Shown one piece after another: positions 25,741 through 35,168 of a stretch of 64,000 bases of DNA. The notes below the pieces were generated by a model. It did not search any database. It saw nothing but the letters and a program-made list of their open reading frames with translations, and was not told where the DNA came from. Source of the stretch: Streptomyces sp. ASQP_92 (lineage in GTDB: Bacteria > Actinomycetota > Actinomycetes > Streptomycetales > Streptomycetaceae); NCBI RefSeq assembly GCF_025399895.1, contig NZ_JAODUA010000022.1, positions 1 to 64,000 on the forward strand, read 5' to 3'. Both the position numbers and the translations under genes were made by a program. Positions within the stretch are counted from its first letter, which is position 1, and each line of letters opens with the position of its first letter.

Positions 25741-27483
25741 TTACGGCCTCGGCACGTTGCGGAGGTTGGAGCGGGCCATCTGGAGCATGCGGCCCACCCC
25801 GCCGTCGAGCACGATCTTGCTCGCGGAGAGCGCGAAGCCCGACACCATCTCGGCGCTGATCTTCGGCGGGATGGAGAGCGCGTTGGGGTCGGTGACGATG
25901 TCGACGAGGGCCGGGCCCTTGTGCCTGAAGGCGTCCTTGAGGGCACCCGCGAGTTGCTTGGGCTTCTCCACGCGCACCCCGTAGGCGCCCGCCGCCCGGG
26001 CGATGGCGGCGAAGTCGGGGTTGTGGTTGGTCGTCCCGTACGAGGGCAGTCCGGCCACCAGCATCTCCAGCTCGACCATGCCGAGCGAGGAGTTGTTGAA
26101 CAGCACGATCTTCACCGGTAGGTCGTACTGGACCAGGGTGAGGAAGTCCCCCATCAGCATGGAGAAGCCGCCGTCGCCGGACATCGAGACGACCTGACGG
26201 CGGCGGTCGACGAACTGGGCACCGATCGCCTGCGGCAGCGCGTTCGCCATCGAGCCGTGGCTGAACGAACCGATGATGCGCCGCCTGCCGTTGGGCGAGA
26301 TGTAGCGGGCCGCCCACACATTGCACATCCCGGTGTCGACGGTGAACACGGCGTCGTCGTCGGCCAGTTCGTCCAGGACGGAGGCCACGTACTCGGGGTG
26401 GATCGGGACGTGCTTGTCCACCTTGCGGGTGTACGCCTTGACGACACCCTCCAGGGCGTCGGCGTGCTTCTTCAGCATCTTGTCGAGGAAGCGGCGGTCC
26501 TTCTTCTCCTTCACGCGGGGCGTCAGACAGCGCAGCGTCTCCTTCACGTCGCCCCACACCGCGAGGTCCAACTTCGAGCGCCGTCCCAGGTGTTCGGGGC
26601 GGACGTCCACCTGGACGATCTTGACGTCGTCGGGCAGGAAGGCGTTGTAGGGGAAGTCGGTGCCGAGCAGGATCAGCAGGTCGCACTCGTGGGTCGCCTC
26701 ATAGGCGGCGCCGTAGCCGAGCAGGCCGCTCATGCCGACGTCGTACTCGTTGTCGTACTGGATCCACTCCTTGCCGCGCAGCGCGTGCCCGATCGGCGAC
26801 TTGACGCGCCCGGCGAACTCCATGACCTCGGCGTGCGCCCCGGCGGTGCCGCTGCCGCAGAACAGGGTGACGCGTTTGGCCGCGTCGACGAGTGCGGCGA
26901 GCCTGTCGATCTCGGCGTCCCCGGGCCGCACCGTCGGCCGGGACGTGACCAGGGCGTGGTCGATGGCCTTGTCCGGGGCCGGCGCGGAGGCGATGTCGCC
27001 GGGCAGCGCGAGGACGCCGACACCGCCCCGGCCGATCGCGTGCTGGATCGCCGTCTGGAGCACCCGGGGCATCTGCTGCGGGCTGGAGATCAGCTCGCAG
27101 TAGTGGGAGCACTCCTGGAACAACTGGTCGGGGTGGGTCTCCTGGAAGTAGCCGAGGCCGATCTCCGAGGACGGGATCTGGGAGGCGAGGGCGAGGACGG
27201 GGGCCATGGAGCGGTGCGCGTCGTACAGGCCGTTGATGAGGTGGAGGTTGCCGGGCCCGCACGAGCCCGCGCACGCCGCCAGCCTTCCGGTGAGCTGGGC
27301 CTCGGCGCCGGCCGCGAAGGCCGCGACCTCCTCGTGCCTGACCTGGATCCAGTCGATCGCGGAGTTGCGGCGGATGGCGTCGACGACAGGGTTCAGACTG
27401 TCGCCGACGACTCCGTACATCCGCTGGACGCCCGCGCGGGTGAGGATGTCGACGAACTGCTCCGCAACATTCTGCTTGGCCAT
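25741..27483 (-). CDS. poxB: Thiamine-diphosphate-dependent pyruvate oxidase/dehydrogenase (quinone), PoxB type (580 aa)
   Basis: Peripheral membrane flavoenzyme that decarboxylates pyruvate to acetate and passes electrons to quinone. The N-terminal TPP-binding Pyr domain has GVVGDSLNPVVDA and the catalytic glutamate in RHEEVAAFAAGAEA. A central FAD/Rossmann-like domain contains LLGYGAAYEATHECDLLILLG. The C-terminal PP domain has GDGGFSMLMGDF with the following NNSSLGM. Overall match is to PoxB rather than acetolactate synthase: the gene is single, without an IlvN subunit. It is a single gene on the minus strand with a clear ATG. Confidence 0.88.
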   Translation of the reverse strand: MAKQNVAEQFVDILTRAGVQRMYGVVGDSLNPVVDAIRRNSAIDWIQVRHEEVAAFAAGAEAQLTGRLAACAGSCGPGNLHLINGLYDAHRSMAPVLALASQIPSSEIGLGYFQETHPDQLFQECSHYCELISSPQQMPRVLQTAIQHAIGRGGVGVLALPGDIASAPAPDKAIDHALVTSRPTVRPGDAEIDRLAALVDAAKRVTLFCGSGTAGAHAEVMEFAGRVKSPIGHALRGKEWIQYDNEYDVGMSGLLGYGAAYEATHECDLLILLGTDFPYNAFLPDDVKIVQVDVRPEHLGRRSKLDLAVWGDVKETLRCLTPRVKEKKDRRFLDKMLKKHADALEGVVKAYTRKVDKHVPIHPEYVASVLDELADDDAVFTVDTGMCNVWAARYISPNGRRRIIGSFSHGSMANALPQAIGAQFVDRRRQVVSMSGDGGFSMLMGDFLTLVQYDLPVKIVLFNNSSLGMVELEMLVAGLPSYGTTNHNPDFAAIARAAGAYGVRVEKPKQLAGALKDAFRHKGPALVDIVTDPNALSIPPKISAEMVSGFALSASKIVLDGGVGRMLQMARSNLRNVPRP

Positions 27484-27510
27484 GGGTCCATCAACCCACG
27501 GCCCCCGCGG

Positions 27511-29376
27511 TTACGCCTCCCAGACCGCGACGGCCGTACGGTCGTCGGCGTACCCCTTCACCCTGAGCTGTACGTCGGCGAGGAACCCGGCGAGACCGGG
27601 CGGCTCGGCGGCGGCCCAGCGTTCGGCGAGTTCCTTGGCGAGGGCGGCCTCGCCGCGCAGCGGTTCGGCGAGGCCCGCGCTGCACAGCAGGAGGGTGTCG
27701 CCCGGACGGGCCACCGAGGCCCGGAAGCGGAACGGTTCGCCCGGGGGCGCGGGCGGGTCGATGTAGGGGCGGGCGGGCTCGACCGTGCCCAGGTCCATCG
27801 TCAGGCGGTCGCCCGCCGGGGTCTCGGCCGGCGCGGAGCCGAAGCCGACCACCGGCTCGCCGAGGACCGTGCCCGGTTCGGGCACGGCGGGCTCGATGTC
27901 CTGCCAGACTCCCCCGCGCAGCCGGAACAGGCCGCCGTGCCCGACGCCGAAGAACACCCGGGTACGGCAGGCCGGATCGGCGGACAGCAGCAGACAGCGC
28001 AGGTTCGCGGTGTACTCCTCGGGCTCGGCCCCCAGCTCGGCGGCGCGGGCCCGCAGCATCCCGTAACTGCGGTCGGTGAGCCGGTGCAGGCCCGACTTGA
28101 GGTCGCCGCGCCGGCCCGCCCTGATGTCCTCGGCGAGGCGGACATGGCTGCGGCCGATGGCTCCGCCGATCCAGTGGCAGGCGTCGGCGGCCGCGAGCTG
28201 TGCCCGGTCGCTGGTGCGCACGCCGCTCGCCACGGCCACCAGGACCAGGGCGTTCTCGCCGGTGCCGAAGCGGGCGGTGAGCAGGGCGTCGCGGCGCGGC
28301 TCGCCCCGGTAGCGGGCGGAGTCCCCGCGCGCGGACACGGCCCGCAGGACGTAGGTGCCGTAGCGGGCGCCGTCGAGCACGGTGTCCGCCACGAGGTCGT
28401 CGAGCTCCTCGGGCCGGGCGGTGGGCAGCGCGGTGGGCTCGGCGTCATAGGTGGGCGGCCCGTCGCCCACATGGCCGGTACGGGGCCGGGGCACCGACTC
28501 GAACCGCGCGGACGGCGCGAACTGCTCGTCGGGCGCGGTCATGGGCGGGCCGGAGGCGTCGGGGGTGGGCGTACGTGGTGCGCGCGGGGCGTTGGTGACG
28601 AGCGGGTCGTCATCGGCGTCACGGGATGTCGCGGCCGTCCCGGTGACGGGCGGCCGCGCCCCGGGCGGGTGCGGGGCGTCCGAGGACTCGCTCTCCGCCC
28701 ATCCCGGCGGCAGATCGGGCAGCGGCGCGGGTTCCGCCGGAGGCGGCGGCGCGGCGGGAACGGACTCCCACCAGGCGGCGGCCTTACGCGGTTCGGCCAC
28801 CCCCTCGGGCGGCTCCCAGGGCGCCCGGGGCCTTGGTTCCGGGGCGGTCGGGCCGGGCGGGGGCGCGGTCGGTGAGTCGGCGGGGCGGCCGGGTGCGGGG
28901 GCCGCGAGCGGCGGCTCGGCGGGGCGGGCGGGACCGGGGGTGCCCGTATGCGGCGAGGCGGCCTGGGGGACTGGCGCGGCGGGGGCGGGTGCGGGGGCGG
29001 CGGCCGACGGGTCGGCCGAACGGTCGGCGCCCGGCGGTGGCGCGGTCGGTGGTGGCGGCGCCCCGTCGTTCGGCGGGGCGGCCCCGGCCGATGGGGCGGC
29101 TCCGGGCGATGGCGGAGGCGGAGCCGATGGCGCGGCGGCGGGCGGCGCGTGGGGCGGCGGGGCCGCGTCCGGTGGTGGGGCGGCGCGCCCCGCCGGGGGC
29201 GAAGTCGGCTCCGGCCCCTCGACCACCGCAGGACAACGCACCGTGTCGGAGACCGAGTTGAAGCGGTCGTCCAGGCTGTCGCGCGAACCGTCGGGACCGG
29301 CGTCCGGAGCCGACTCGTCGTACAGCCGGTTCCACCAGTCGTCGTCCCGGGCTGGCCTCTCCCCCTGCTGGCTCAT
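27511..29376 (-). CDS. PP2C-like protein with long Pro/Ala-rich N-terminus (621 aa)
   Basis: Residues 1-45 are acidic (DDDWWNRLYDES). About 60-370 is a Pro/Ala/Gly low-complexity tract. Residues 380-621 form a PPM/PP2C-type phosphatase fold ending YADDRTAVAVWE, which keeps the late metal-binding Asp. The motif that normally reads DGxGG is VASGVRTSD here and the early RxxNED motif is altered, so key metal ligands appear missing; it may be a pseudophosphatase. The ATG at 29376 follows AAGGG; the frame continues upstream without homology. It may act with the kinase gene 2 kb downstream, but the two are separated by poxB. Confidence 0.78.
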   Translation of the reverse strand: MSQQGERPARDDDWWNRLYDESAPDAGPDGSRDSLDDRFNSVSDTVRCPAVVEGPEPTSPPAGRAAPPPDAAPPPHAPPAAAPSAPPPPSPGAAPSAGAAPPNDGAPPPPTAPPPGADRSADPSAAAPAPAPAAPVPQAASPHTGTPGPARPAEPPLAAPAPGRPADSPTAPPPGPTAPEPRPRAPWEPPEGVAEPRKAAAWWESVPAAPPPPAEPAPLPDLPPGWAESESSDAPHPPGARPPVTGTAATSRDADDDPLVTNAPRAPRTPTPDASGPPMTAPDEQFAPSARFESVPRPRTGHVGDGPPTYDAEPTALPTARPEELDDLVADTVLDGARYGTYVLRAVSARGDSARYRGEPRRDALLTARFGTGENALVLVAVASGVRTSDRAQLAAADACHWIGGAIGRSHVRLAEDIRAGRRGDLKSGLHRLTDRSYGMLRARAAELGAEPEEYTANLRCLLLSADPACRTRVFFGVGHGGLFRLRGGVWQDIEPAVPEPGTVLGEPVVGFGSAPAETPAGDRLTMDLGTVEPARPYIDPPAPPGEPFRFRASVARPGDTLLLCSAGLAEPLRGEAALAKELAERWAAAEPPGLAGFLADVQLRVKGYADDRTAVAVWEA

Positions 29377-29473
29377 GCCCTTATTGTCCACCGCTGGAGG
29401 CGTACGAAAACGGGGCATCGGGAAAATGTGCTCAACGGACAAGCCCGGCCAAGCCCGGCAGCGGCCGTCGAAA

Positions 29474-29521
29474 GGTCCGCCGGGCGTCCCCACCCCCCAC
29501 GGGAGGGACACCCGGCGGACC
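29474..29521 (-). terminator. Long hairpin terminator of the subtilisin gene
   Basis: Arms GGTCCGCCGGG.GTCCC and GGGAC.CCCGGCGGACC (one mismatch) around a 14-nt loop, 11 bp past the protease stop codon. Confidence 0.75.
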
Positions 29522-29531
29522 GGCTTCGTGG

Positions 29532-32500
29532 CTAGCGCACCGTGTAGGCGTTCACCACGGTCTGGGTGACCGAGTTGCCGTGGGCGTCGGTCAGTTCGGC
29601 CCTCAGGGTCACGCTCTTGGCCGAGGCGCCCGCATGGTTCACGGTCGCCGCCCAACTGCCGCCCTGGTGAACGGAGTTGGCCTTGGTCCAGGTCGCGCCA
29701 CCGTCGTAGGAGTACGACAGCGTGGCCGAGACGAGGGCGCCCGGGGTGTAGCCGGCGTGCCCGGTGGCGGTCAGGCCGATCTTCTGGCCGTCGGCTGCCG
29801 GGACGGTCTTGAGCGCGTCGTCGGGGACGTCGTAGTGCGGGAAGAGCAGCGGGATGGCCTGGGAGTACACCTTCTCCTCCAGGTGCGAGCGGAACTTCCA
29901 GCTCGTGACGACCTCATTGGAGCGCTTCCAGACCGAGGCGGAGGGGCCGATCTTCTGGTTGTCGCTGATGAGCTCGTACGCCGCGTCGTCGGCGGGGACG
30001 GTGAACACCCCCGAGGGCCAGCCGCTGCTGTCGTAGTCCTGGCCGTCGCGGCGCAGCAGCAGCGAGCCGATGTCGCCGAACGAGCCCGGCTGGGCGCTGT
30101 GTTCGGTGTCGCCCCACGTGCCGGGAGCGAAGCCGATCAGGTTGCCCTGGCGTTCGGCGGCGAGCAGGGGCCTGCCCGCGGCGTCGCGTCCGGCGTCGGG
30201 CCCGACCACCCCGTCGTACCAGCTCTCCTTCGTCTGCTCGCCCGCCCAGTACGCGGTCGGCGGGGACAGCATGAACTCGCCGAAGGGGAAGCTGGACGAG
30301 ACGAAGTGGTCCCAGGTGGTGGCGCCCGCCGTGTAGAACTCGGTGCGGGTGGAGGGGACGGCCACCAGGTCGATGCCGGAGACGCCGATCGCCCGGCCGT
30401 CGGGACGGTGGGCGGACACGCCGTCGACGAAGTCGGCCGGCACGCCCATCGAGTGGTAGGTGGAGGCGTTGCGGCCGAGCTGTCCGTCGCGTACCCGGTA
30501 GGTGCGGTCGGAGCCGAAACCGCCGTCCTCCTGGAAGCCCAGGTCGTAGACGTAGCCGCTCTTCGCGGTGGCCTTCCAGTCGAGCGTGACCGGACCGTCC
30601 GCCAGGCGGTGGGTGAGCGCCTCGGCCTCGGCGGCCTCGATGGCGAGGGTGGGCAGCGGGCCGCCCATGAAGCCGTACGCGGGCAGCCAGCGGCCGGCCG
30701 AGGGACGGTGCACGAGGAGCGCCTTGGCGCCGGCGGCCTGGGCGTCCTTGCCCAGCGTCGACAGCGAGCCCGCACCGTCCGGTACCGCGACGAAGGCGAT
30801 CCTTCCGGCGACGCCCGCGGCCTTGAGCTCCTCGGGGGTGCCCTTGCCCGCGTCCACCAACGGGGCGCGGCCGGTGCCGTCGAGGTTGTCGGAGCCGACA
30901 CTCGCGGTGAGCGGGTGCAGCTCGGGGCCGCCGATCACGGCGAGCCTCTCGACCTGCGGGGCGTACGCCCGCCAGTAGCTGCCGAACTCGAAGTCGCCGG
31001 TGCGGGCGTCGCCCCGGACGTCCGCGAAGTACTGGTTGATCAGGCGCGATCCGCTGATGGAGCCGGAGTGGAGCCACTGGCCGCCCCAGGAGCGGGCGAA
31101 GTCGAGGGTGGTGGTGCGGACCTCGCTCGGCCTCTCGGTGCGCACCGAGAGGCGGTGCGCGGAGCGGGCGTCCAGGACGAGGGTGGTGTCCTTCTTCAGG
31201 TCGAGCTGGGGCCGGCCGAGATAGCTGACCGAGCCGATGTCGGCGCCGGTCGCGTCGCCGGGGTCGGGCGAGGTGACGAAGGAGGACACGAAGTAGGCGC
31301 CGGGGCGCAGCCGGTAGACCTGGTCGGCGGCGCCGTCGTTGAAGCGGCGCTCGCCGGTCGCGGTGTCGGTGCCGATGACGTCGAGCGAGGACGCCCCGGC
31401 GGCGGCCCTGCCCTCGCGGTCGACGAGCTTGACGCGCAGGGTGAGCGTCTCCGGCTCGACGTACAGCGAGAACGGGGTGGAGACCTTCACACCGTTCGCC
31501 GTGGCGAGCACCCGGCCGGTGACGTCTCCGTACTGGGCGGCCTTGAGGCGGGCGGTCGGGTCGATGGCGAGCGGCACCTTGACGGTGGCTCCGGCGGGAA
31601 CGGTGACCGTGCCCGAACTCAGCCTGGCCACACCGGAGTTGACCACCGATCCGTCGTTTCCGGTGACGCCCGCGACCTTCAGGTCGAGCCGCACCGGCTT
31701 GCCGGTGAGGTTGGTGTACGGCACGTCGACGGTGGTGCGGTCGCTCCTGTCCTGCGGCCAGGCGAAGGTGCCGGCCTGAAGGGCGGGCGCGCCGAGCACC
31801 CCGGTGTCGATGGCGGCCTTGACGTCGAGCCGGCCCCCGCCGGTCTCGCGCACGTCCCCCGGGACACCGCTGTCGGCGGACGAGACGAGGGCGGCCTTGA
31901 TCTGCCGCGCGCTCCAGTCGGGGTGGCGCTGCTTGACGATGGCGGCGGCTCCCGCGACGTGCGGCGTGGCCATCGAGGTGCCGGACATCGTCTGGTACGC
32001 GTAGACGCCGCGGCCGCCCGCGTTGGCGGCCGAGATGGCGACGCCGGGGGCGGTGATCTCCGGCTTCAGGGTGTGGGTGAAGGGAGCCGGGCCGCGGCTG
32101 GAGAAGTTCGCCGTGGTGTCGTCGCGGTCGACGGCGCCGACGGTCAGGACGCCCGGCGCGCAGCCCGGCGAGGACACGGTGTTCAGGGCCGGGCCGGAGT
32201 TGCCGGCCGCGACGACGAACAGGGTGTCCGGGGCGCTGGTCGCCAGCTCCTGGGCGGCGACGCTCATCGGGTCGGTGCAGTCGGTGGGAACGGGGCTGCC
32301 GAGCGACATCGACACCACGTCGGCCTTGTTGTCGACGGCCCACTGCATTCCGGCGATGATCCACGAACTGTCGCCGGAACCCGAGTCGTTGAGGACCTTG
32401 CCGACCAGCAGGCCGGTGCCGGGCGCGATGCCCTTCTTCTTTCCGTCGCTGGCCGCGCCCGAGCCGCCGACCGTGGAGGTGGTGTGGGTGCCGTGCCCCT

Positions 32501-33308
32501 GGCGGTCCTCGGTGTCGGGCGAGTCGGTGAAGTTCCTGGAGGCGGTGACGCGGCCCTTGAGGTCGGGGTGCTCGGCGTCCACTCCGGTGTCCAGGACGGC
32601 GACCTTGGTGCCCTTGCCGTCGTATCCGGCGGCCCAGGCGAGGTCGGCGCGGATCTGCTTCGCCGACCGGTCGAGGGAGGCCGTCACCTTGCGGTCGAGC
32701 CACAGCTTCTTGAGACCCGAGGAGGCGTCCCTGGTACGGGAGTTGGCGACCTCGGCCCACAGCCGCCCGGCCGTGGCCTTGTCCACGGTGAGGGCCGTAC
32801 CGTTGACCGCGGGCAGGTCGAGGCCCGCCTTGGCGCCGCGCGGCACGGCCCGCGCCGACCGCGTCGCGGCGTGGTCGTACACCGCGATGAGCGGGAGGGT
32901 CTTGGTGTGGGCGTCGTCGTAGCCCTGGCGAATCAGCCCCGAGACGTTGAACAGCTCCTCGTCGACCCTTCCGGCGGCGAGCGCTCCGGCCGCGCCCTCG
33001 GGGTAGACGTACAGCTCGTTCCCCGACCGCCTGGTCTGGACGAGCGGTACGGAGCCGTCCTCGCGGGGCAGGGCGGTGACGCCGGTGGGGGCGCCGGAGC
33101 GGTCCCTGCTCACCACGACCTTGTCGCCGGTGACGAGGGTGACGGTGGCCGGTTTCCCGGTACCGCTCGCGGCGCCGCCCACGAGCGGTCTCTTGGCGGT
33201 GGCCGCGGTGTCGTCGTGTCGTGGCGCTGCCACGGACGGCGCCACCGCGGAGACGGCGAGGGCGGCGGCGACCGCCACCCCCAACGCCGTACGCGATATC
33301 GGGCGCAT
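29532..33308 (-). CDS. Large secreted subtilisin-like serine protease, S8 family (1258 aa)
   Basis: Secreted endopeptidase. A signal peptide (about 1-28, ending VAPSVAA) is followed by a propeptide (to about 215). The S8 catalytic domain has Asp240 (VAVLDTGVD), His272 (GHGTHTTS) and Ser445 (SGTSMATPHV). Downstream are Ig/FN-like beta domains and a PA-like segment (GVAGRIAFVAVPDGAG, then AQAAGAKALLVHR). The C-terminal beta region ends VVNAYTVR. The ATG at 33308 follows GGGGAGAG. It is divergent from a TrmB/LuxR-type regulator 188 bp away, a likely dedicated controller. Confidence 0.93.
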   Translation of the reverse strand: MRPISRTALGVAVAAALAVSAVAPSVAAPRHDDTAATAKRPLVGGAASGTGKPATVTLVTGDKVVVSRDRSGAPTGVTALPREDGSVPLVQTRRSGNELYVYPEGAAGALAAGRVDEELFNVSGLIRQGYDDAHTKTLPLIAVYDHAATRSARAVPRGAKAGLDLPAVNGTALTVDKATAGRLWAEVANSRTRDASSGLKKLWLDRKVTASLDRSAKQIRADLAWAAGYDGKGTKVAVLDTGVDAEHPDLKGRVTASRNFTDSPDTEDRQGHGTHTTSTVGGSGAASDGKKKGIAPGTGLLVGKVLNDSGSGDSSWIIAGMQWAVDNKADVVSMSLGSPVPTDCTDPMSVAAQELATSAPDTLFVVAAGNSGPALNTVSSPGCAPGVLTVGAVDRDDTTANFSSRGPAPFTHTLKPEITAPGVAISAANAGGRGVYAYQTMSGTSMATPHVAGAAAIVKQRHPDWSARQIKAALVSSADSGVPGDVRETGGGRLDVKAAIDTGVLGAPALQAGTFAWPQDRSDRTTVDVPYTNLTGKPVRLDLKVAGVTGNDGSVVNSGVARLSSGTVTVPAGATVKVPLAIDPTARLKAAQYGDVTGRVLATANGVKVSTPFSLYVEPETLTLRVKLVDREGRAAAGASSLDVIGTDTATGERRFNDGAADQVYRLRPGAYFVSSFVTSPDPGDATGADIGSVSYLGRPQLDLKKDTTLVLDARSAHRLSVRTERPSEVRTTTLDFARSWGGQWLHSGSISGSRLINQYFADVRGDARTGDFEFGSYWRAYAPQVERLAVIGGPELHPLTASVGSDNLDGTGRAPLVDAGKGTPEELKAAGVAGRIAFVAVPDGAGSLSTLGKDAQAAGAKALLVHRPSAGRWLPAYGFMGGPLPTLAIEAAEAEALTHRLADGPVTLDWKATAKSGYVYDLGFQEDGGFGSDRTYRVRDGQLGRNASTYHSMGVPADFVDGVSAHRPDGRAIGVSGIDLVAVPSTRTEFYTAGATTWDHFVSSSFPFGEFMLSPPTAYWAGEQTKESWYDGVVGPDAGRDAAGRPLLAAERQGNLIGFAPGTWGDTEHSAQPGSFGDIGSLLLRRDGQDYDSSGWPSGVFTVPADDAAYELISDNQKIGPSASVWKRSNEVVTSWKFRSHLEEKVYSQAIPLLFPHYDVPDDALKTVPAADGQKIGLTATGHAGYTPGALVSATLSYSYDGGATWTKANSVHQGGSWAATVNHAGASAKSVTLRAELTDAHGNSVTQTVVNAYTVR

Positions 33309-33496
33309 CGCTCTCCCCAGGTCGATCCGGCACAAAAGACACCGCGCACAAAACGCGCAAATCCCCCGTACCCGGAGGCTGTTGGTGCTGCGGTGGCTCG
33401 ACATTGGCAGAGCGGCGGGAGATACGGGGATGATGTTGGGAGGCGGGTTTGCGCCGGGGCGGTTTCCCGCCAGACACAGGCTCTGAGAGGCGGTCC

Positions 33497-34480
33497 ATGG
33501 TGCTGGGAGCGATAGGTCTCGACGAGACGCAGGAGTCGGCGTACCGCGCCCTGGTCGCGGTGGGCGCGGCCGAGGTGACGGATCTCGCGCACCGGCTCGC
33601 GCTCCCCGAGAGCGAGACCGAGCGCGCGCTGCGCCGTCTGGAGCGGCACGGCCTGGCCGCCCAGTCCTCGGCCCGCACCGGCCGGTGGGTCGCGGCGCCG
33701 CCCGGGGTCGCGCTCGGCGCGCTGCTCACCCAGCAACGCCACGAGCTGGACCAGGCCGAACTGGCGGCGGCGCTGCTCGCCTCCGAGTACCGGGCCGAGG
33801 CGGCCGAGCCGGCCGTGCACGACCTGGTCGAGGTGGTGACCGGGGCGAGCGCGGTCTCCCACCGCTTCCACCAGTTGCAGTTGGGCGCCGCCGAGGAGGT
33901 GTGCGCGCTGGTGACGGGCAAGCCGGTGGCGGTCACCGGGATGGACAACGAGTCCGAGGAGCGGGCCTCGAACCGGGGGGTCGCCTACCGGGTGGTCATC
34001 GAACGCGAGGTGCTTTCGCTGCCCGCCGGGATCGTCGAGCTGTCGGCGGCGCTGGGCCGCGACGAGCAGGTGCGGACGGTGGAGCGCGTACCGACCAAGC
34101 TCGTCGTCGCGGACCGCAGCCTCGCGATGGTGCCGCTGACCGGCCGGGACGCCGAGCCGGCCGCGCTCGTGGTGCATGCGAGCGGCCTGCTGGAATCGCT
34201 GATGGGCCTCTTCGAGGCCGTGTGGAAGGACGCGCTGCCGCTGCGGCTCGGCGGCGGGGACCTCGGCATCGTCGAGGATGCACCGGGCCCGGACGCCACC
34301 GACCTGGAGATCCTGTCGCTGCTGCTGGCGGGAATGACCGACGCGAGCGCCGCGAAGCAGTTGGAGCTGGGGTTGCGGACGGTGCAGCGGCGGGTCAAGG
34401 GCCTGATGGAGCTCACCGGCGTGACCACCCGGCTCCAGCTCGGGTGGCACGCCTACGAACGGGGCTGGGTCACCCGCTGA
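33497..34480 (+). CDS. TrmB-like/LuxR-type HTH transcriptional regulator (327 aa)
   Basis: N-terminal TrmB-like winged helix (about 1-75: GLDETQESAYRALVAVGAAEV, then RALRRLERHGLAAQ). A middle effector region with a phospholipase-D-like fold typical of such regulators follows. The C-terminal LuxR helix-turn-helix (about 265-327) reads LEILSLLLAGMTDASAAKQL, then RTVQRRVKGLMELTGV. The ATG at 33497 follows GAGAGGCGG. The gene is divergent from the large subtilisin. The TrmB/LuxR arrangement beside secreted proteases recurs in Streptomyces, so control of that protease is inferred. Confidence 0.85.
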   Translation: MVLGAIGLDETQESAYRALVAVGAAEVTDLAHRLALPESETERALRRLERHGLAAQSSARTGRWVAAPPGVALGALLTQQRHELDQAELAAALLASEYRAEAAEPAVHDLVEVVTGASAVSHRFHQLQLGAAEEVCALVTGKPVAVTGMDNESEERASNRGVAYRVVIEREVLSLPAGIVELSAALGRDEQVRTVERVPTKLVVADRSLAMVPLTGRDAEPAALVVHASGLLESLMGLFEAVWKDALPLRLGGGDLGIVEDAPGPDATDLEILSLLLAGMTDASAAKQLELGLRTVQRRVKGLMELTGVTTRLQLGWHAYERGWVTR

Positions 34481-34497
34481 GGCCCAGGGTGCCCGCA

Positions 34498-34626
34498 CCC
34501 TCTTCCGCCTGCGGGTCGTGGTCGCTTCTCGCGCAGTTCCCCGCGCCCCTGAACCCTCTTCCGCCTGCGGACCGCGGGGGCTTCTCGCGCAGTTCCCCGC
34601 GCCCCTCAACCCCCCTTCGACCTGCG
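34498..34626 (-). repeat. Two copies of the dispersed GGGGCGCGGGGAACTGCGC repeat
   Basis: Two tandem units of about 60 bp, each with CGCGCAGTTCCCCGCGCCCC on the plus strand plus a CTGCGG flank. It is the same family as the six-unit array at 42872-43226 but in inverted orientation. Confidence 0.85.
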
Positions 34627-34656
34627 GCAACGGGCTGGTTGCCGCACCCTGGGCAG

Positions 34657-35139
34657 ATGGGCGTGTGGCAGCTTCTCGTGGTGGGGGCGGTGATGCTGAT
34701 GGGGCTGGGCGGCGTGCTGGTACCCGGCATCCCGGGGCAGGCGATCGTGTGGGCCGCCGTGGCGTGGTGGGCGCTCGACGACATCACCGGACTCGCCTGG
34801 GGCGTACTCGCGGGGGCCACCGGCGTCCTCCTCCTGAACCAGGCGCTCAGACCCCTCCTGCCGCCGCGCCGGTTCAAGGCGGCCGGGGTGTCCAGGAGAT
34901 CGGTCCTCGCCGCGGGCGCGACCGCCGTCGCCGGGTTCTTCGTGCTGCCCGTGCTCGGCGGACTCGCCGGGTTCGTCGGCGGGCTCTACGGTGCGGAGCG
35001 CAGACGGCTGGGCAGCCACGGGGACGGCTGGACCTCGGCCCGTACGATCCTGCGCGCGGGCGGCTACTCGGTGATGGCCGAGCTCTTCGCCTGTCTGCTC
35101 GTCGCCGGGGCCTGGCTCGGCGCGGTGATCTGGGGCTGA
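34657..35139 (+). CDS. DUF456 small membrane protein (160 aa)
   Basis: Starts MGVWQLLVVGAVMLMGLGGV. It contains four to five hydrophobic segments (4-21, 22-40, 43-60, 83-115 with the Gly-rich GFFVLPVLGGLAGFVGGLYGAE, and 138-158). The GIPGQAIVWAAVAWWALDD motif is characteristic of DUF456. Function is unknown; it is probably an integral membrane protein. The TrmB/LuxR-type gene lies upstream across a repeat pair, so it likely has its own promoter. The F420-PPOX gene starts 29 bp downstream. Confidence 0.85.
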   Translation: MGVWQLLVVGAVMLMGLGGVLVPGIPGQAIVWAAVAWWALDDITGLAWGVLAGATGVLLLNQALRPLLPPRRFKAAGVSRRSVLAAGATAVAGFFVLPVLGGLAGFVGGLYGAERRRLGSHGDGWTSARTILRAGGYSVMAELFACLLVAGAWLGAVIWG

Positions 35140-35168
35140 GCGGCGCTCCGGCGTGTGAGGGTGACCCC

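Noticed and set aside
26257..28875. 872-codon plus-strand open frame
   Set aside because: Antisense of poxB and the PP2C-like gene; low complexity and no homology-like motifs.
29580..33515. 1311-codon plus-strand open frame
   Set aside because: Antisense shadow of the subtilisin gene, whose catalytic triad and signal peptide are clear on the minus strand.
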